This document shows positions 43,995 through 52,849 of a DNA stretch of 64,000 bases, piece by piece. Position numbers and translations under genes: made by a program. Origin of the DNA: Mycetocola tolaasinivorans (GTDB lineage: Bacteria > Actinomycetota > Actinomycetes > Actinomycetales > Microbacteriaceae); the NCBI RefSeq assembly GCF_003667565.1, contig NZ_RCUX01000003.1:310001-374000 (forward strand). Direction: 5' to 3'. Each line of letters begins with the position of its first letter. The stretch's first letter is position 1. The notes under the pieces are model-generated. The model saw only the letters and a list, made by a program, of their open reading frames with translations, did no database searches and had not been told where the DNA came from.

Positions 43995-45326
43995 CTATCC
44001 CTTGATGTAGGGCTTGCCGGACGCCGCCGGGCCGACGGACTGACCGACCAGGCCGGCCACCGCGAGGATGGTGACCAGGTAGGGCAGCATGAGCATGAAC
44101 TCGCTCGGCACCGGCGAACCGACGGCCGCGAGGACGTTCTGCAGGTTCGATGCGAAACCGAACAGCAGGGCGGCCAGGGTAGCGCGGATCGGGTCCCACC
44201 GACCGAAGATCACCGCAGCGAGGGCGATGAATCCGGCACCGGCCACCATCTCCTTCTGGAACGAGCCCACCGACACCAGGGTGAAGTAGGCACCACCCAG
44301 ACCGGCGATGGCACCGGCGAGCGAGACGTTCCAGAAGCGGGTGCGGGCCACGTTGATACCCACGGTGTCGGCGGCCTTGGGGTGCTCACCCACGGCGCGC
44401 AGGCGCAGGCCCCAGCGAGTCTTGAACAGACCGAGGAAGACCAGCGCAACAACCACGTACATGACGTAGACGAGGGCCGACTGGTTGAACAGCACCGGGC
44501 CGATCACGGGAATCTCGCTGAGACCCGGGATCGCGACCGGCGACAGACGCGGCGCGGTGTTGAGGGTTTCGGCGTCCTTGGTCAGTACCGAGGAGTACAG
44601 GAACGAGGTGAGGCCGGTGACGAGCACGTTCAGCACCACACCCACGATGACCTGGTCAACGAGGTACTTGATCGCGAAGGCAGCGAGCACGAAGCTCACC
44701 AGCACACCGGCGACCATTGCGGCCACGAGGCCCGCCCAGGGGCTGCCGGTCAGCGAGGCAACCATCGCCGAGCAGAATGCTCCGGCGAGCAGCTGGCCCT
44801 CGATCGCGACGTTGACCACGCCCACACGCTCGGAGATTACGCCACCCATGGCACCGAAGATCAGTGGCACGCTGAGGCTCACGGTACCCAGCAGGAGGCC
44901 GGTCACCGGAACGTTGTTGCCCACCATCGCCCAGGCGAGGAAGGCCACCATGAATGCCAGGGCGAAGACGATGACCGCGGCGGTCGTGATCAGGCGGCGG
45001 GTGCGCGGAGCCAGACGGCCGGTCTGCAGGGTGACCCACACCACCAGGGCGGTGAGGAGCACGAGCAGGATGGTGACGACGGTGCCGGTGGTCGCGGCAT
45101 CGACGTGCCAGGTGGGCAGCGTGATCAGGTCGTCAGCACCGGACCAGCGGAAACCGGTCTGGCCGTGACGCGGGAACACCACGAACAGGATGATCGAGAC
45201 CACGCTGAACAGCGCCAGCGCAATCGCAGCCTTCCAGCTACGCAGTTCCTTCTTTTCCAGCACCTCACTTATCGCGGCATCCGCCGCTGGGGTTACGGTC
45301 TGGGTGTTGCTCTGCTGCTCGCTCAT
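43995..45326 (-). CDS. Nucleoside ABC transporter permease (second permease)
   Basis: The 443-residue protein has about 10 membrane segments in the BPD_transp_2 (RbsC-like) family. Recognisable pieces: 'VSLSVPLIFGAMGGVISERV' followed by 'VNVAIEGQLLAGAF' and 'SLAGAIAGLGGAYFTLVS'. It matches the NupQ/YufQ type of purine-nucleoside importers. The N-terminal 110 residues carry extra membrane segments and a soluble tail ('MSEQQSNTQTVTPAADAAIS'). The ATG overlaps the end of the first permease by 4 bases. Works with 45323-46777, 46774-48309 and the BMP lipoprotein. Confidence 0.93.
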   Translation of the reverse strand: MSEQQSNTQTVTPAADAAISEVLEKKELRSWKAAIALALFSVVSIILFVVFPRHGQTGFRWSGADDLITLPTWHVDAATTGTVVTILLVLLTALVVWVTLQTGRLAPRTRRLITTAAVIVFALAFMVAFLAWAMVGNNVPVTGLLLGTVSLSVPLIFGAMGGVISERVGVVNVAIEGQLLAGAFCSAMVASLTGSPWAGLVAAMVAGVLVSFVLAAFAIKYLVDQVIVGVVLNVLVTGLTSFLYSSVLTKDAETLNTAPRLSPVAIPGLSEIPVIGPVLFNQSALVYVMYVVVALVFLGLFKTRWGLRLRAVGEHPKAADTVGINVARTRFWNVSLAGAIAGLGGAYFTLVSVGSFQKEMVAGAGFIALAAVIFGRWDPIRATLAALLFGFASNLQNVLAAVGSPVPSEFMLMLPYLVTILAVAGLVGQSVGPAASGKPYIKG

Positions 45327-46777
45327 GCCGAGACCGCCTTAGAGTTACGTCGCAGCGGGCGACGGGTCAGCTTGCCGTCCGGTGCGGGAATGAAGAAGAT
45401 GGCGCGGATCAGCGGGGGCGCGGCGATGAACAGCACGATGAGCGACTGTACGACGCCCACGATGTCCACCGAGACACCCTCGGAGGCCTGCATCGCAAAA
45501 CCACCGGCCTTGAACGCACCGAACAGGATGCCGGCGGCGAAGATGCCCCACGGGCGCGAGCGTCCGAGGAGAGCCACGGTAATGGCGTCGAAGCCGATAC
45601 CGGCGTCGATACCGGAGGTCATACCGTCCGGCGTGGTGCCGAGGATCTGCATCACACCGGCAAGACCAACCAGACCACCGGCGAGAGCCATGGCCCACAC
45701 GTAGGTGTTCTTCACGTTGACACCGGCGACCAGGGCGGCGTTGGGGTTGGTACCCACCGCGCGGAATCGGAAACCGGTGCTCGAGCGGTTGAGCAGCCAC
45801 CAGACACCGGCGGTTGCGACGGCGACGATGATGAAGCCCAGGTGCAGCTTGTAGTTCGGGCCGAGAATCAGCGGCAGCACCGCGGATTCCAGGATGGCCG
45901 GCGACTTCGGGTTGACCGAACCGGGTGCCTGCAGCAGGCCCGGGGTGCGCAGCATGAAGGAGATCAGGTAGAACGCGATGTAGTTCAGCATGATCGTCAG
46001 GATCACCTCGTGCGCGCCGGTGCGCGCCTTCAGGAAGCCGACGATACCGCCCCAGATCGCACCGGCGGCGAGACCCGCGAGGATCGCGACGGGGAGGTGG
46101 ATCCACATCGGCATCGGGAAGGAGAAACCCACCCAGCCGGCGGCCGCGGCGGCCACCAGCATCTGGCCGCGGCCACCGATGTTGAACAGGCCCACGCGGA
46201 ACGCGAGCCCCACGCCGAGACCGGCCGCGATCAGCGGTGTTGCGTAGGTGAGGGTATCGGTCAGCGGGCGAATGCCCGTGGCGAAGTCGTCCTTACCGAA
46301 GTTGTAGACCGCGCCCTGGAAGAGCGAGCCATAGGCACCGGACACGGCGGTCCACACGGCACCGAAGAAGTCTCCGGGCTGAGCGAAGAAGTACCCGGCG
46401 GTTTCCTGTACCTCATCATTGGTCAGTGCGATCATGATGCCGCCAATGATGAAGGCAATCAGCACGGCCAGGAACGAGAGAACGACCGGGCCGTTCATGA
46501 TCTCGCGCAGCACGCGGTTGGAGGCGGGCTCCTCCTCGCCGGGCGTCGCCTCGGCCGGTGCCGCGGTCTTCGTTGCGGTTGCGGTCGCGGCGGCGGCGGC
46601 AACCGGAGCGCCACCTACGGGCGCCGATACGGCCTCGCTGGGCACCGGCTCGGTCTCGAGGGCGGCCACCACGGCCTCCTCAATCTCGTGCGCGTGCTCG
46701 GCCTCCTGGCGGCGACGCTCGGCGCGGGTAGCGGGCTGCTCCGCCTCGTTTTCGGGGTTCATGGGCTCCTCGTTCAC
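45323..46777 (-). CDS. Nucleoside ABC transporter permease (first permease)
   Basis: The 484-residue protein starts with a long disordered, charged and Ala-rich cytoplasmic region (1-90, 'EAEQPATRAERRRQEAEHAH'), then about 8-10 membrane segments. 'VGLAFRVGLFNIGGRGQMLV' and 'LAGGLVGLAGVMQILG' are typical for NupP/YufP-type permeases. The GTG at 46777 overlaps the ATPase stop by 4 bases (GTGA). An ATG five codons in (46762) also has GAGGAG just upstream and could be used. Together with the neighbouring permease it forms the heterodimeric channel of the importer. Confidence 0.92.
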   Translation of the reverse strand: MNEEPMNPENEAEQPATRAERRRQEAEHAHEIEEAVVAALETEPVPSEAVSAPVGGAPVAAAAATATATKTAAPAEATPGEEEPASNRVLREIMNGPVVLSFLAVLIAFIIGGIMIALTNDEVQETAGYFFAQPGDFFGAVWTAVSGAYGSLFQGAVYNFGKDDFATGIRPLTDTLTYATPLIAAGLGVGLAFRVGLFNIGGRGQMLVAAAAAGWVGFSFPMPMWIHLPVAILAGLAAGAIWGGIVGFLKARTGAHEVILTIMLNYIAFYLISFMLRTPGLLQAPGSVNPKSPAILESAVLPLILGPNYKLHLGFIIVAVATAGVWWLLNRSSTGFRFRAVGTNPNAALVAGVNVKNTYVWAMALAGGLVGLAGVMQILGTTPDGMTSGIDAGIGFDAITVALLGRSRPWGIFAAGILFGAFKAGGFAMQASEGVSVDIVGVVQSLIVLFIAAPPLIRAIFFIPAPDGKLTRRPLRRNSKAVSA

Positions 46778-48309
46778 GCGGTCACCTCGTGGGCGGCCTC
46801 GGGGGCTTCGGTGTGGCGTTCGCCGGCCATCATCAGGCCGAGAACCTCACGCGGGGTGTTCGAGGGCACGATGCCCACGATCTCACCCCGGTACATGACG
46901 GCGATGCGGTCGGCGAGCGCGACCACCTCGTCCAGTTCGGTAGAAACCACGATCACGGGCACGCCCGCATCGCGGGTGGCCACCATGCGCTTGTGCACGA
47001 ACTCGATCGAACCCACGTCGATACCGCGGGTTGGCTGCGCGGCCACAAACAGCTTGAGGTCGCGGCTCAGCTCGCGAGCGAGCACAACCTTCTGCTGGTT
47101 TCCACCGGAGAGCTCGCTCGCGAGGGAGTTAATACCGCCCGAGCGGATGTCGAACTCGGTGCGCTTCTCGGTGGCGAACTCATCGCGGAACGCGCGCTGC
47201 ACGTTGCCGGCCTTGACGAAGGGCTCACCGGTCGAGCGGTCAAGCATCAGGTTTTCGGCGATGCTGAACTCGGCGATCAGGCCGTCGCGGTTGCGGTCCT
47301 CGGGAACGAAGCCCACTCCGGCATCCAGGATCGTGCGCACGCTGCGGCCCAGGATCTCGGCGCCGTTCAGCGTGATGCTTCCGGACACCTTGTTCTGCAG
47401 GCCGAGGAGCGCCTCGGTGAGCTCGGTCTGGCCGTTGCCCTGCACCCCGGCGATGGCGAGAATCTCGCCCTCACGCAGATTGAAGGACACGTCGTTGACC
47501 ACCTTGAGGCCGTTTTCATCGAGCACGGTGAGACCCTCGACGCGCAGCACCTCGGCACCGGGCTGAGCCGGTTCCTTGTGCACGGTGAGGTCCACCGAGC
47601 GGCCCACCATGAGGGCGGCCAGGTCGGCGTTACTCGCGGTCGGTTCTGCTTCGCCCACGATCTTGCCGAGGCGAATCACGGTGATCGCATCGGCGACCTC
47701 GCGCACCTCGCGCAGCTTGTGGGTGATGAAGACGATCGAGCGGCCCTCGGCGCGCAGCTGCTGCATGATGGCCATGAGCTCGTCGGTTTCCTGCGGGGTC
47801 AGCACGGCGGTCGGCTCGTCGAAGACCAGGACGCGGGCATCCTGAGACAGCGCCTTGATGATCTCCACGCGCTGCTGCACACCCACGGGCAGGTCACCCA
47901 CGCGTGCGTCGGGGTCCACATCGAACCCGAAGCGAGCGGAGATATCGCGGACGCGCTGACGCGCCTCCTTCATCTTGAGCACACCGGCGAAACCGGCCTG
48001 CTCGTGACCGAGGATCACGTTTTCGGCGACGGTGAAGACGGGTACCAGCATGAAGTGCTGGTGCACCATGCCGATGCCGGCACGCATGGCGTCACCGGGA
48101 CCGGCAAATTCCTGAACCTCATCGTCCAGGAGAATTTCGCCACCGTCGGCCTGGTACAGGCCGTACAGTACGTTCATGAGGGTGGACTTGCCGGCGCCGT
48201 TTTCGCCGAGCAAGCAGTGGATCTGGCCGGGCTCAACCACGAGGTTGATCCGGTCGTTTGCGGTGAAGTTACCAAATCTCTTGGTGATCCCGCGAAGTTC
48301 GAGTTTCAT
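46774..48309 (-). CDS. Nucleoside ABC transporter ATP-binding protein (double NBD)
   Basis: The 511-residue protein has two fused ATPase domains of the RbsA/MglA/NupO layout. The first domain has 'LLGENGAGKSTLMNVLYG', signature region 'LPVGVQQRVEIIKAL' and Walker B 'VLVFDEPTAVLTPQ'. The second has a degenerate P-loop 'IAGVQGNGQTELTEALL' but a good signature 'ELSGGNQQKVVLAREL'. 'FVAAQPTRGIDVGS' replaces the usual acidic Walker B, which is normal in this family. First cistron of the ABC part, separated from the BMP gene by a hairpin. Confidence 0.95.
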   Translation of the reverse strand: MKLELRGITKRFGNFTANDRINLVVEPGQIHCLLGENGAGKSTLMNVLYGLYQADGGEILLDDEVQEFAGPGDAMRAGIGMVHQHFMLVPVFTVAENVILGHEQAGFAGVLKMKEARQRVRDISARFGFDVDPDARVGDLPVGVQQRVEIIKALSQDARVLVFDEPTAVLTPQETDELMAIMQQLRAEGRSIVFITHKLREVREVADAITVIRLGKIVGEAEPTASNADLAALMVGRSVDLTVHKEPAQPGAEVLRVEGLTVLDENGLKVVNDVSFNLREGEILAIAGVQGNGQTELTEALLGLQNKVSGSITLNGAEILGRSVRTILDAGVGFVPEDRNRDGLIAEFSIAENLMLDRSTGEPFVKAGNVQRAFRDEFATEKRTEFDIRSGGINSLASELSGGNQQKVVLARELSRDLKLFVAAQPTRGIDVGSIEFVHKRMVATRDAGVPVIVVSTELDEVVALADRIAVMYRGEIVGIVPSNTPREVLGLMMAGERHTEAPEAAHEVTA

Positions 48310-48375
48310 TCTGTCCTTCTCAGTACAGCGAGGTACTAGGCGAAATTGGCCGGGGTCTGGCCGAATAACGGGGCA

Positions 48376-48417
48376 CGCGCCCGGGGGAACGAATGGTGTT
48401 TCGCTCCCCCGGACGCG
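48376..48417 (-). terminator. Long hairpin between the BMP lipoprotein gene and the ABC genes
   Basis: The arms 48376-48393 and 48400-48417 pair over 18 positions, two of them G-U in the RNA, with a 6-base loop. The hairpin starts 20 bases after the BMP stop. No U-tract follows. Partial termination or 3' protection would give more binding protein than transporter, as in many ABC importers. Confidence 0.65.
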
Positions 48418-48436
48418 GCTGTACTACGTGCCGAAA

Positions 48437-49519
48437 TTACTTCTTCGGCGAGGAGGGCGAGACGACGGGGATCGAACCGTCGATGATGCCCTTCTTGATG
48501 GTTTCCAGCTCTTCCTTCAGCTTGGGGTCAACCTTGCTGTCGTAGTCGTGGAACGGTGCCAGGCCAACGCCGTCGTTTGCCAGGGTGCCGATGTAGGCGG
48601 TGGCGTCGAACTTGCCCTTGCCAGCCTCGGTCACGATGGAGTCGGTACCGGACTTCATCTGCTTCAGAACCGAGGTCAGGTACAGTTCCTTGGCGGCGGG
48701 AGCGGTCTCGTACAGGTCGGCGTCGACACCGATCATGACGACGTCCTTCTTGGAGTCCTTGATCGCGGTGATGGCGGACTCGAAGACCGGGCCACCCACG
48801 GGCATGATGACGTCGGCGTTCTGCTCGATCAGACCGGCGGCAACCTGCTTGGCGGTGTCGTTGGCCTTGAAGTCACCGGTGAACGAACCGTTCTGTGCGT
48901 CAACGTCCCAGCCGCGGACCTGAACGTCCTTGCCCTTCTGCTCGTTGAAGTACTTCACGCCGTCGGCGAAGCCATCCATGAAGATGGTCACGGTCGGGAG
49001 CTGCATACCACCGAAGGTGCCGACAACGCCGGTCTTCGAGTAGCTGGCGGCGGTGTAGCCGGCGAGGAAGGAGGCCTCGGCGGTGTTGTAGATCATGTGC
49101 TTGACGTTGGGCAGGTCAACCTGGTTGTCGTCGAGGGTTACGAAGTGGGTCTTCGGGTTGGCGGTCGCGGCAACCTTGGTGGCGTCCGAGAGCTTGAAGC
49201 CAACGCTGAAGATGATCGAGCAGTTCTGGTCTACCAGGCTGGTCATGTTGGGTGCGTAGTCGTCGTCCTTGTCCGACTGTACGTCCTTGTACTTCACCCC
49301 CAGCTTCTTAGCGGCCTCGGTCAGGCCCTCAAAGCTCGACTGGTTGAACGACTTGTCGTCGAACCCACCGGAGTCGGAAACGATGCAGGGCAGGAACTTG
49401 CTGTCGGCTGCGCCGCCCTCAGCAGGCTTGCTGGGCGCCTGGCCACAACCGGCGAGAAGCACGATTGCTCCCAGTCCGGCAATACCTGCGGCTGCCGCCT
49501 TACGAACGGAAATAGTCAC
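48437..49519 (-). CDS. BMP-family nucleoside-binding lipoprotein
   Basis: The 360-residue substrate-binding protein of the BmpA/PnrA family has a lipoprotein signal (positively charged start, hydrophobic core, lipobox 'VLLAGCGQ', Cys about 25). The mature part starts the family fold with 'LPCIVSDSGGFDDKSFNQSS' and continues 'VGFKLSDATKVAATANPKTH', 'GVVGTFGGMQLPTVTIFMDG' and 'NADVIMPVGGPVFESAI'. It binds purine or other nucleosides outside the membrane and delivers them to the permeases. The GTG start has GGAGG upstream. Acylated by the lgt product. Confidence 0.94.
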   Translation of the reverse strand: MTISVRKAAAAGIAGLGAIVLLAGCGQAPSKPAEGGAADSKFLPCIVSDSGGFDDKSFNQSSFEGLTEAAKKLGVKYKDVQSDKDDDYAPNMTSLVDQNCSIIFSVGFKLSDATKVAATANPKTHFVTLDDNQVDLPNVKHMIYNTAEASFLAGYTAASYSKTGVVGTFGGMQLPTVTIFMDGFADGVKYFNEQKGKDVQVRGWDVDAQNGSFTGDFKANDTAKQVAAGLIEQNADVIMPVGGPVFESAITAIKDSKKDVVMIGVDADLYETAPAAKELYLTSVLKQMKSGTDSIVTEAGKGKFDATAYIGTLANDGVGLAPFHDYDSKVDPKLKEELETIKKGIIDGSIPVVSPSSPKK

Positions 49520-49826
49520 GGATTAGACCTCCAGAATGCGTCCTCGCCGATCGCGAGGGTCTGTGCCAAACGTTACCTAATGTTTCGCGCATAGTGGACC
49601 CTATCTCCGAGCCCGAAACATAAGTGTTACATCCGTGCTATGGACGGTGAGTGGACAACCGGCGAATTCTCGGGAGTTTTGAGCGTAAAACGCATAACGT
49701 CCCACCCTCGATAAAATCTGACCCTCCTCGGCGTGTCGTCCTCTTGGGGGACACTCACAGGTGTTTGGGAAATTATCAGCGTTCGCCTAGCCCGCACTCG
49801 GGATTGGTTCAGCTGCCACCCTAAAC
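49520..49826. other. Intergenic region upstream of the BMP gene
   Basis: About 300 bases without a gene, less GC-rich than the rest. It must carry the promoter of the nucleoside operon on the minus strand. TATGTT, TAGGGT and TTGTCC-like hexamers occur, but no pair with 16-19 base spacing is convincing. I see no riboswitch fold or known operator. Confidence 0.5.
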
Positions 49827-49866
49827 ACGCATCGCCCCCGGAATCATGATTCCGGGGGCGATGCGT
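49827..49866. terminator. 40-bp perfect palindrome, terminator of the HtaA-like gene
   Basis: The bases 49827-49866 form a perfect palindrome centred between 49846 and 49847 (core gaatcatgattc, outer arms acgcatcgcccccg). It lies 55 bases after the stop of the HtaA-like gene. On the plus strand it is followed by TTTTT, so it is formally a better terminator for plus-strand transcripts; on the minus strand the tail is gtgtttag. In RNA the central bases would form the loop. Confidence 0.75.
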
Positions 49867-49920
49867 TTTTCGATGTCACACACGAGCACGGTGGCTCAAT
49901 CGCGCGGTCAGGCGGGGTGG

Positions 49921-52740
49921 TTACGCCTCGCTGCGACGGCGTGCGCGAGCCGCGATCAGTGCACCCAGCGCGAGCAGCACACCTGCTCCCAGAAGCGGCA
50001 GTACGGGAGCGGCTCCGGTGTGGGCGAGACCCCCGTCGGAACCGGGCTGTGCCGATGAGGTGCCCTCCGCTGTCGCACCGGGAACCGACGTCTCAGCGGG
50101 GCTCGACGTCTCAGTGGGGCTCGTTTCCGGGCTCGACGGATCGGTCGGGGTACCCGGCTCGGTCGGCTGCTCACTCGGCTTCTCGGTGGGCTTCTCGGTC
50201 GGCTGCTCGGTGGGCTTCTCGGTCGGCTTCTCGGTGGGCTTCTCGGTCGGCTGCTCACTCGGCTTCTCCGACGGAGTACCCGGATCCACGACCGCACCCA
50301 CGGTGATCAGCACGGGCGCGGTGGTCACCGAGAACTCGTCGCCACCCGGAAGCACCGGGACAGTGCCGGACACGACGGCGCGGAAGCTCGCTCCGGAATC
50401 CGCCTGCGACGCGGTGAAGCGCAGCGTGGCGGAATCGGCGCCGGGGATGGCCGACCACAGCGATGCCAGGCCGCGCAGGCGCAGCTCGGGCGCACGGCGC
50501 TCCCAGCGGTAGGTGAGGCCATCTCCCTGGGCAGCAACGGTGAGCGCCACCTCATCGCCAGCCTTTACGGTGCCGGTCGGTGCCGCGGGCTGCCCGGTGA
50601 TCGCCGCGGCGTTACCCACGGTCAGGGTTGCGGGCTCGGAGTACACGGTGGGCTCGGATCCCACGCGCGCGGCCACCCGGTAGCGGTCGCCGGAGTTCGC
50701 GGCGGTGTACGCCACGCGCAGCTGCGGGCCGGAGGCCGCGAGGTCGACCCACGCTCCCCCGTTCACGCTGCGCTGCCAGTTCAGCGTGGGCAGCGGCGAG
50801 GAGGTAATCCCCGCGGTAAACACGGCCTCGGCCGCGCCGGAGGCCGGGGTAACCGGAGCCACGACGCTCCTGGGCTGAGTCGTCACGACCGGCGCGGTGA
50901 TCGGGCCGGTGGGGAGGGCAATCGCGGCGTCCAGGCTGCGATCTCCCGCGGTCGCGCTCAGAAGCACGGCCGAGTAGTCCACTCCGGGCGTCAGGGAGTT
51001 CGCCGCGGGGCGAAGGGTGCGATCGAAGTAGCCGTTGGTGATGTTCCAACCGGGGCCAATCTCGACCCGGTTGATCGCGTTCGTGGCGAGGTAGTCGGCT
51101 CCACGGGCGTTCCACTCGGCCGTCGGCACGATGCCAAAGACCAGCTCGCCGGTGGGGGCACCAAAGCCCGCACCAACCACGTCGATGTTGTGAAGCTTGG
51201 TGACGTCAAAGGTCGAACCGACCGGGTGCGACTCCACGTTCAGGCGCAGGGTCGGGGTAGCCGGAACCGGCAGTACCGTGAACCCACCCACGCTGCTCGC
51301 AACTCCCGGCCCGACGCCGTTGCTTGCGATGGTGCGGTAGCGCGTGCCATCCCAGTCGGCGGGCACGGCCTCGACGATCATCGCGCGCGAATCGAGCAGA
51401 CCATCGCCGGGAAGGACGTTGACCCAGGTGGCACCACCATCACGGCTGAGCTGCGGGGTGTAGGTGGGCGTCGGGTATCCCGAGAAGCCCGAGGTAACGA
51501 ACGCACGTTGGCCGGCATAGACCACGCGCTCCCGGGGCGTGAGGTCTTCGACCGGGGCCACGGGATCCTGCACCTCCACGGTCGCTTCGCGCGTATTGGC
51601 GGTGAGCTTACCGGCGCTCACCTGCAGGCGATAGGACGTCTTGTTCCCCTTCTTGAGATCGGGGAGCACGAGGGTCGGCTCGGTAGCCCCCTCAAGGTCG
51701 GTCCAGGGTCCCAGCCAGCTCGGGGCGGACTGCCACCGGTAGGTCATCGGGACGTTGGTGGTCGCGGCGGCCGTCAGCGTCACGGTGTCGCCGGTGAGCG
51801 CCTGCACGTCACGCGGCTGCTGGGTGATACGAATCGGCTGGATGTCCGCATAGTCGGGCAGCCCGCCGGCGAGGTGCAGCGTCACGCCGTAGGGGACCTT
51901 CTTCGCATCGCCCGATCCACCACTGGAGTGCCAGTAGGTGGTCAGACCCGAGCGGTAGTGGAAGTCCACCATGTCGGTGGGCCAGGCACCCCACCCGGTG
52001 GGATTTCCAGCTTTGGTGGCGGGCGAAATCGCCGAGGTGGCACTGCGACCGGAGGCCGGGTTCTTGGGGTCGTTGAGCGGGAAGTAGTCGACGCCCGCAT
52101 AGCGCGGGGTCGAGGTGATCGTATTGCCCGCGATGCTGACGTTGTCCAGCTCAAGGATGGTCGCGTTCTTCACCGGAGTCAGCGGGGTGATCGCGCCCGA
52201 TCCGCCCGGGTCTCCGGCCGAACCGCCGAGGGTTGCCCGGATCACACCGTGACCGGCGGCATCAACATCGAGTACCGGATCCTTGACGTACCAGGGCACC
52301 AGGCCGCCGTAGGAGTACACGGTGAAGGCACCGGTCCAGGCGATGTGCGCTTCACCGGTGGTGGCGTTGTACTGCCCGGTTCCGGCGGTAAACAGCGCGC
52401 GCTGACGGGAGTCCTCCCCCATCATCGGCAGGCAGCGGTTCTCGCGGGTGACCCGGAGCGCCTCATCGCTGGCACCGCGCTTGAGGAGGGTCACGTTGCC
52501 CTCCACCGAGCGATAGTCGGCGTCGGTGCCGTTGGCGATGCCGGCGACAAAGTACGAGCAGGCACCGCTGTTGCTGGTGCCCTGGGAAACCGCGTTGACC
52601 CCCCACTCGAGGGTGGCGGTGGAAACGGGGGTGATGTCGTCGGGTGCGGCGAGTGCCGGGACGGCACCCACCCCGCCGGCGATCAGTGCGAGGGACACGC
52701 CGGCGGCGCTCCACGCGGAGAGTGTACGAGAAATTGGCAC
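49921..52740 (-). CDS. HtaA-domain, Ig-like, sortase-anchored cell-surface protein (haem uptake)
   Basis: The 939-residue protein starts at the GTG 52740 (GGAAG upstream). The ATG at 52779 lies inside the iron box and is not credible. Signal peptide 1-32. An HtaA-like domain follows (about 33-300): 'TLEWGVNAVSQG', 'AHIAWTGAFTVYSYGGLVPW' and 'VKDPVLDVDAAGHGVIRATL', the pattern of corynebacterial haem-binding HtaA domains. Then come three Ig-like modules (about 305-400, 600-700, 705-790) and a stalk of about ten 4-residue PTEK/PTEQ/PSEQ repeats. A sorting signal ends the protein: LAHTG, hydrophobic segment, 'ARARRRSEA'. Probably an iron-regulated haem or haemoprotein receptor on the wall. No hmuTUV transporter genes are adjacent. 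Confidence 0.82.
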   Translation of the reverse strand: MPISRTLSAWSAAGVSLALIAGGVGAVPALAAPDDITPVSTATLEWGVNAVSQGTSNSGACSYFVAGIANGTDADYRSVEGNVTLLKRGASDEALRVTRENRCLPMMGEDSRQRALFTAGTGQYNATTGEAHIAWTGAFTVYSYGGLVPWYVKDPVLDVDAAGHGVIRATLGGSAGDPGGSGAITPLTPVKNATILELDNVSIAGNTITSTPRYAGVDYFPLNDPKNPASGRSATSAISPATKAGNPTGWGAWPTDMVDFHYRSGLTTYWHSSGGSGDAKKVPYGVTLHLAGGLPDYADIQPIRITQQPRDVQALTGDTVTLTAAATTNVPMTYRWQSAPSWLGPWTDLEGATEPTLVLPDLKKGNKTSYRLQVSAGKLTANTREATVEVQDPVAPVEDLTPRERVVYAGQRAFVTSGFSGYPTPTYTPQLSRDGGATWVNVLPGDGLLDSRAMIVEAVPADWDGTRYRTIASNGVGPGVASSVGGFTVLPVPATPTLRLNVESHPVGSTFDVTKLHNIDVVGAGFGAPTGELVFGIVPTAEWNARGADYLATNAINRVEIGPGWNITNGYFDRTLRPAANSLTPGVDYSAVLLSATAGDRSLDAAIALPTGPITAPVVTTQPRSVVAPVTPASGAAEAVFTAGITSSPLPTLNWQRSVNGGAWVDLAASGPQLRVAYTAANSGDRYRVAARVGSEPTVYSEPATLTVGNAAAITGQPAAPTGTVKAGDEVALTVAAQGDGLTYRWERRAPELRLRGLASLWSAIPGADSATLRFTASQADSGASFRAVVSGTVPVLPGGDEFSVTTAPVLITVGAVVDPGTPSEKPSEQPTEKPTEKPTEKPTEQPTEKPTEKPSEQPTEPGTPTDPSSPETSPTETSSPAETSVPGATAEGTSSAQPGSDGGLAHTGAAPVLPLLGAGVLLALGALIAARARRRSEA
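50160..50275. repeat. 12-bp imperfect tandem repeats encoding a (P-T/S-E-K/Q) stalk
   Basis: Units of the form ctcggtgggctt / ctcggtcggctg repeat about ten times and encode the 4-residue wall-spanning stalk of the HtaA-like protein. Copies vary at one or two bases. Replication slippage would change stalk length in steps of four residues. Confidence 0.8.
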
Positions 52741-52772
52741 GGTAGCTTCCGGGTCAAATAACGGGGGACGGT

Positions 52773-52791
52773 TAAGCATAGCCTAACCTTA
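52773..52791 (-). promoter_or_regulatory. DtxR/IdeR-type iron box at the HtaA-like promoter
   Basis: The minus-strand 19-mer taaggttaggctatgctta matches the DtxR consensus TTAGGTTAGGCTAACCTAA at 15 of 19 positions, including the central AGGTTAGGCTA. It lies 33-51 bases upstream of the GTG and overlaps a plausible -10 (TATGCT on the minus strand, 52775-52780), the position expected for repression by Fe-loaded DtxR. The rest of the spacer to rsmB (52792-52849) holds nothing else I can name. Confidence 0.8.
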
Positions 52792-52849
52792 CCTAGTTAA
52801 TCGACCCGGAACAGTTTGCGCGTGCTTTCTCCGCGCCGGGGCCCGAACG

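Noticed and set aside
47360-47460. Degenerate second P-loop in the nucleoside ABC ATPase as a defect
   Set aside because: The second half of RbsA/NupO-type double ATPases is normally degenerate at this position.
50018-50512. Gly/Phe/Ser repeat protein (GFSVGCSV...) on the plus strand
   Set aside because: It looks like a repeat protein but is only the antisense of the PTEK stalk repeats of the HtaA-like gene.
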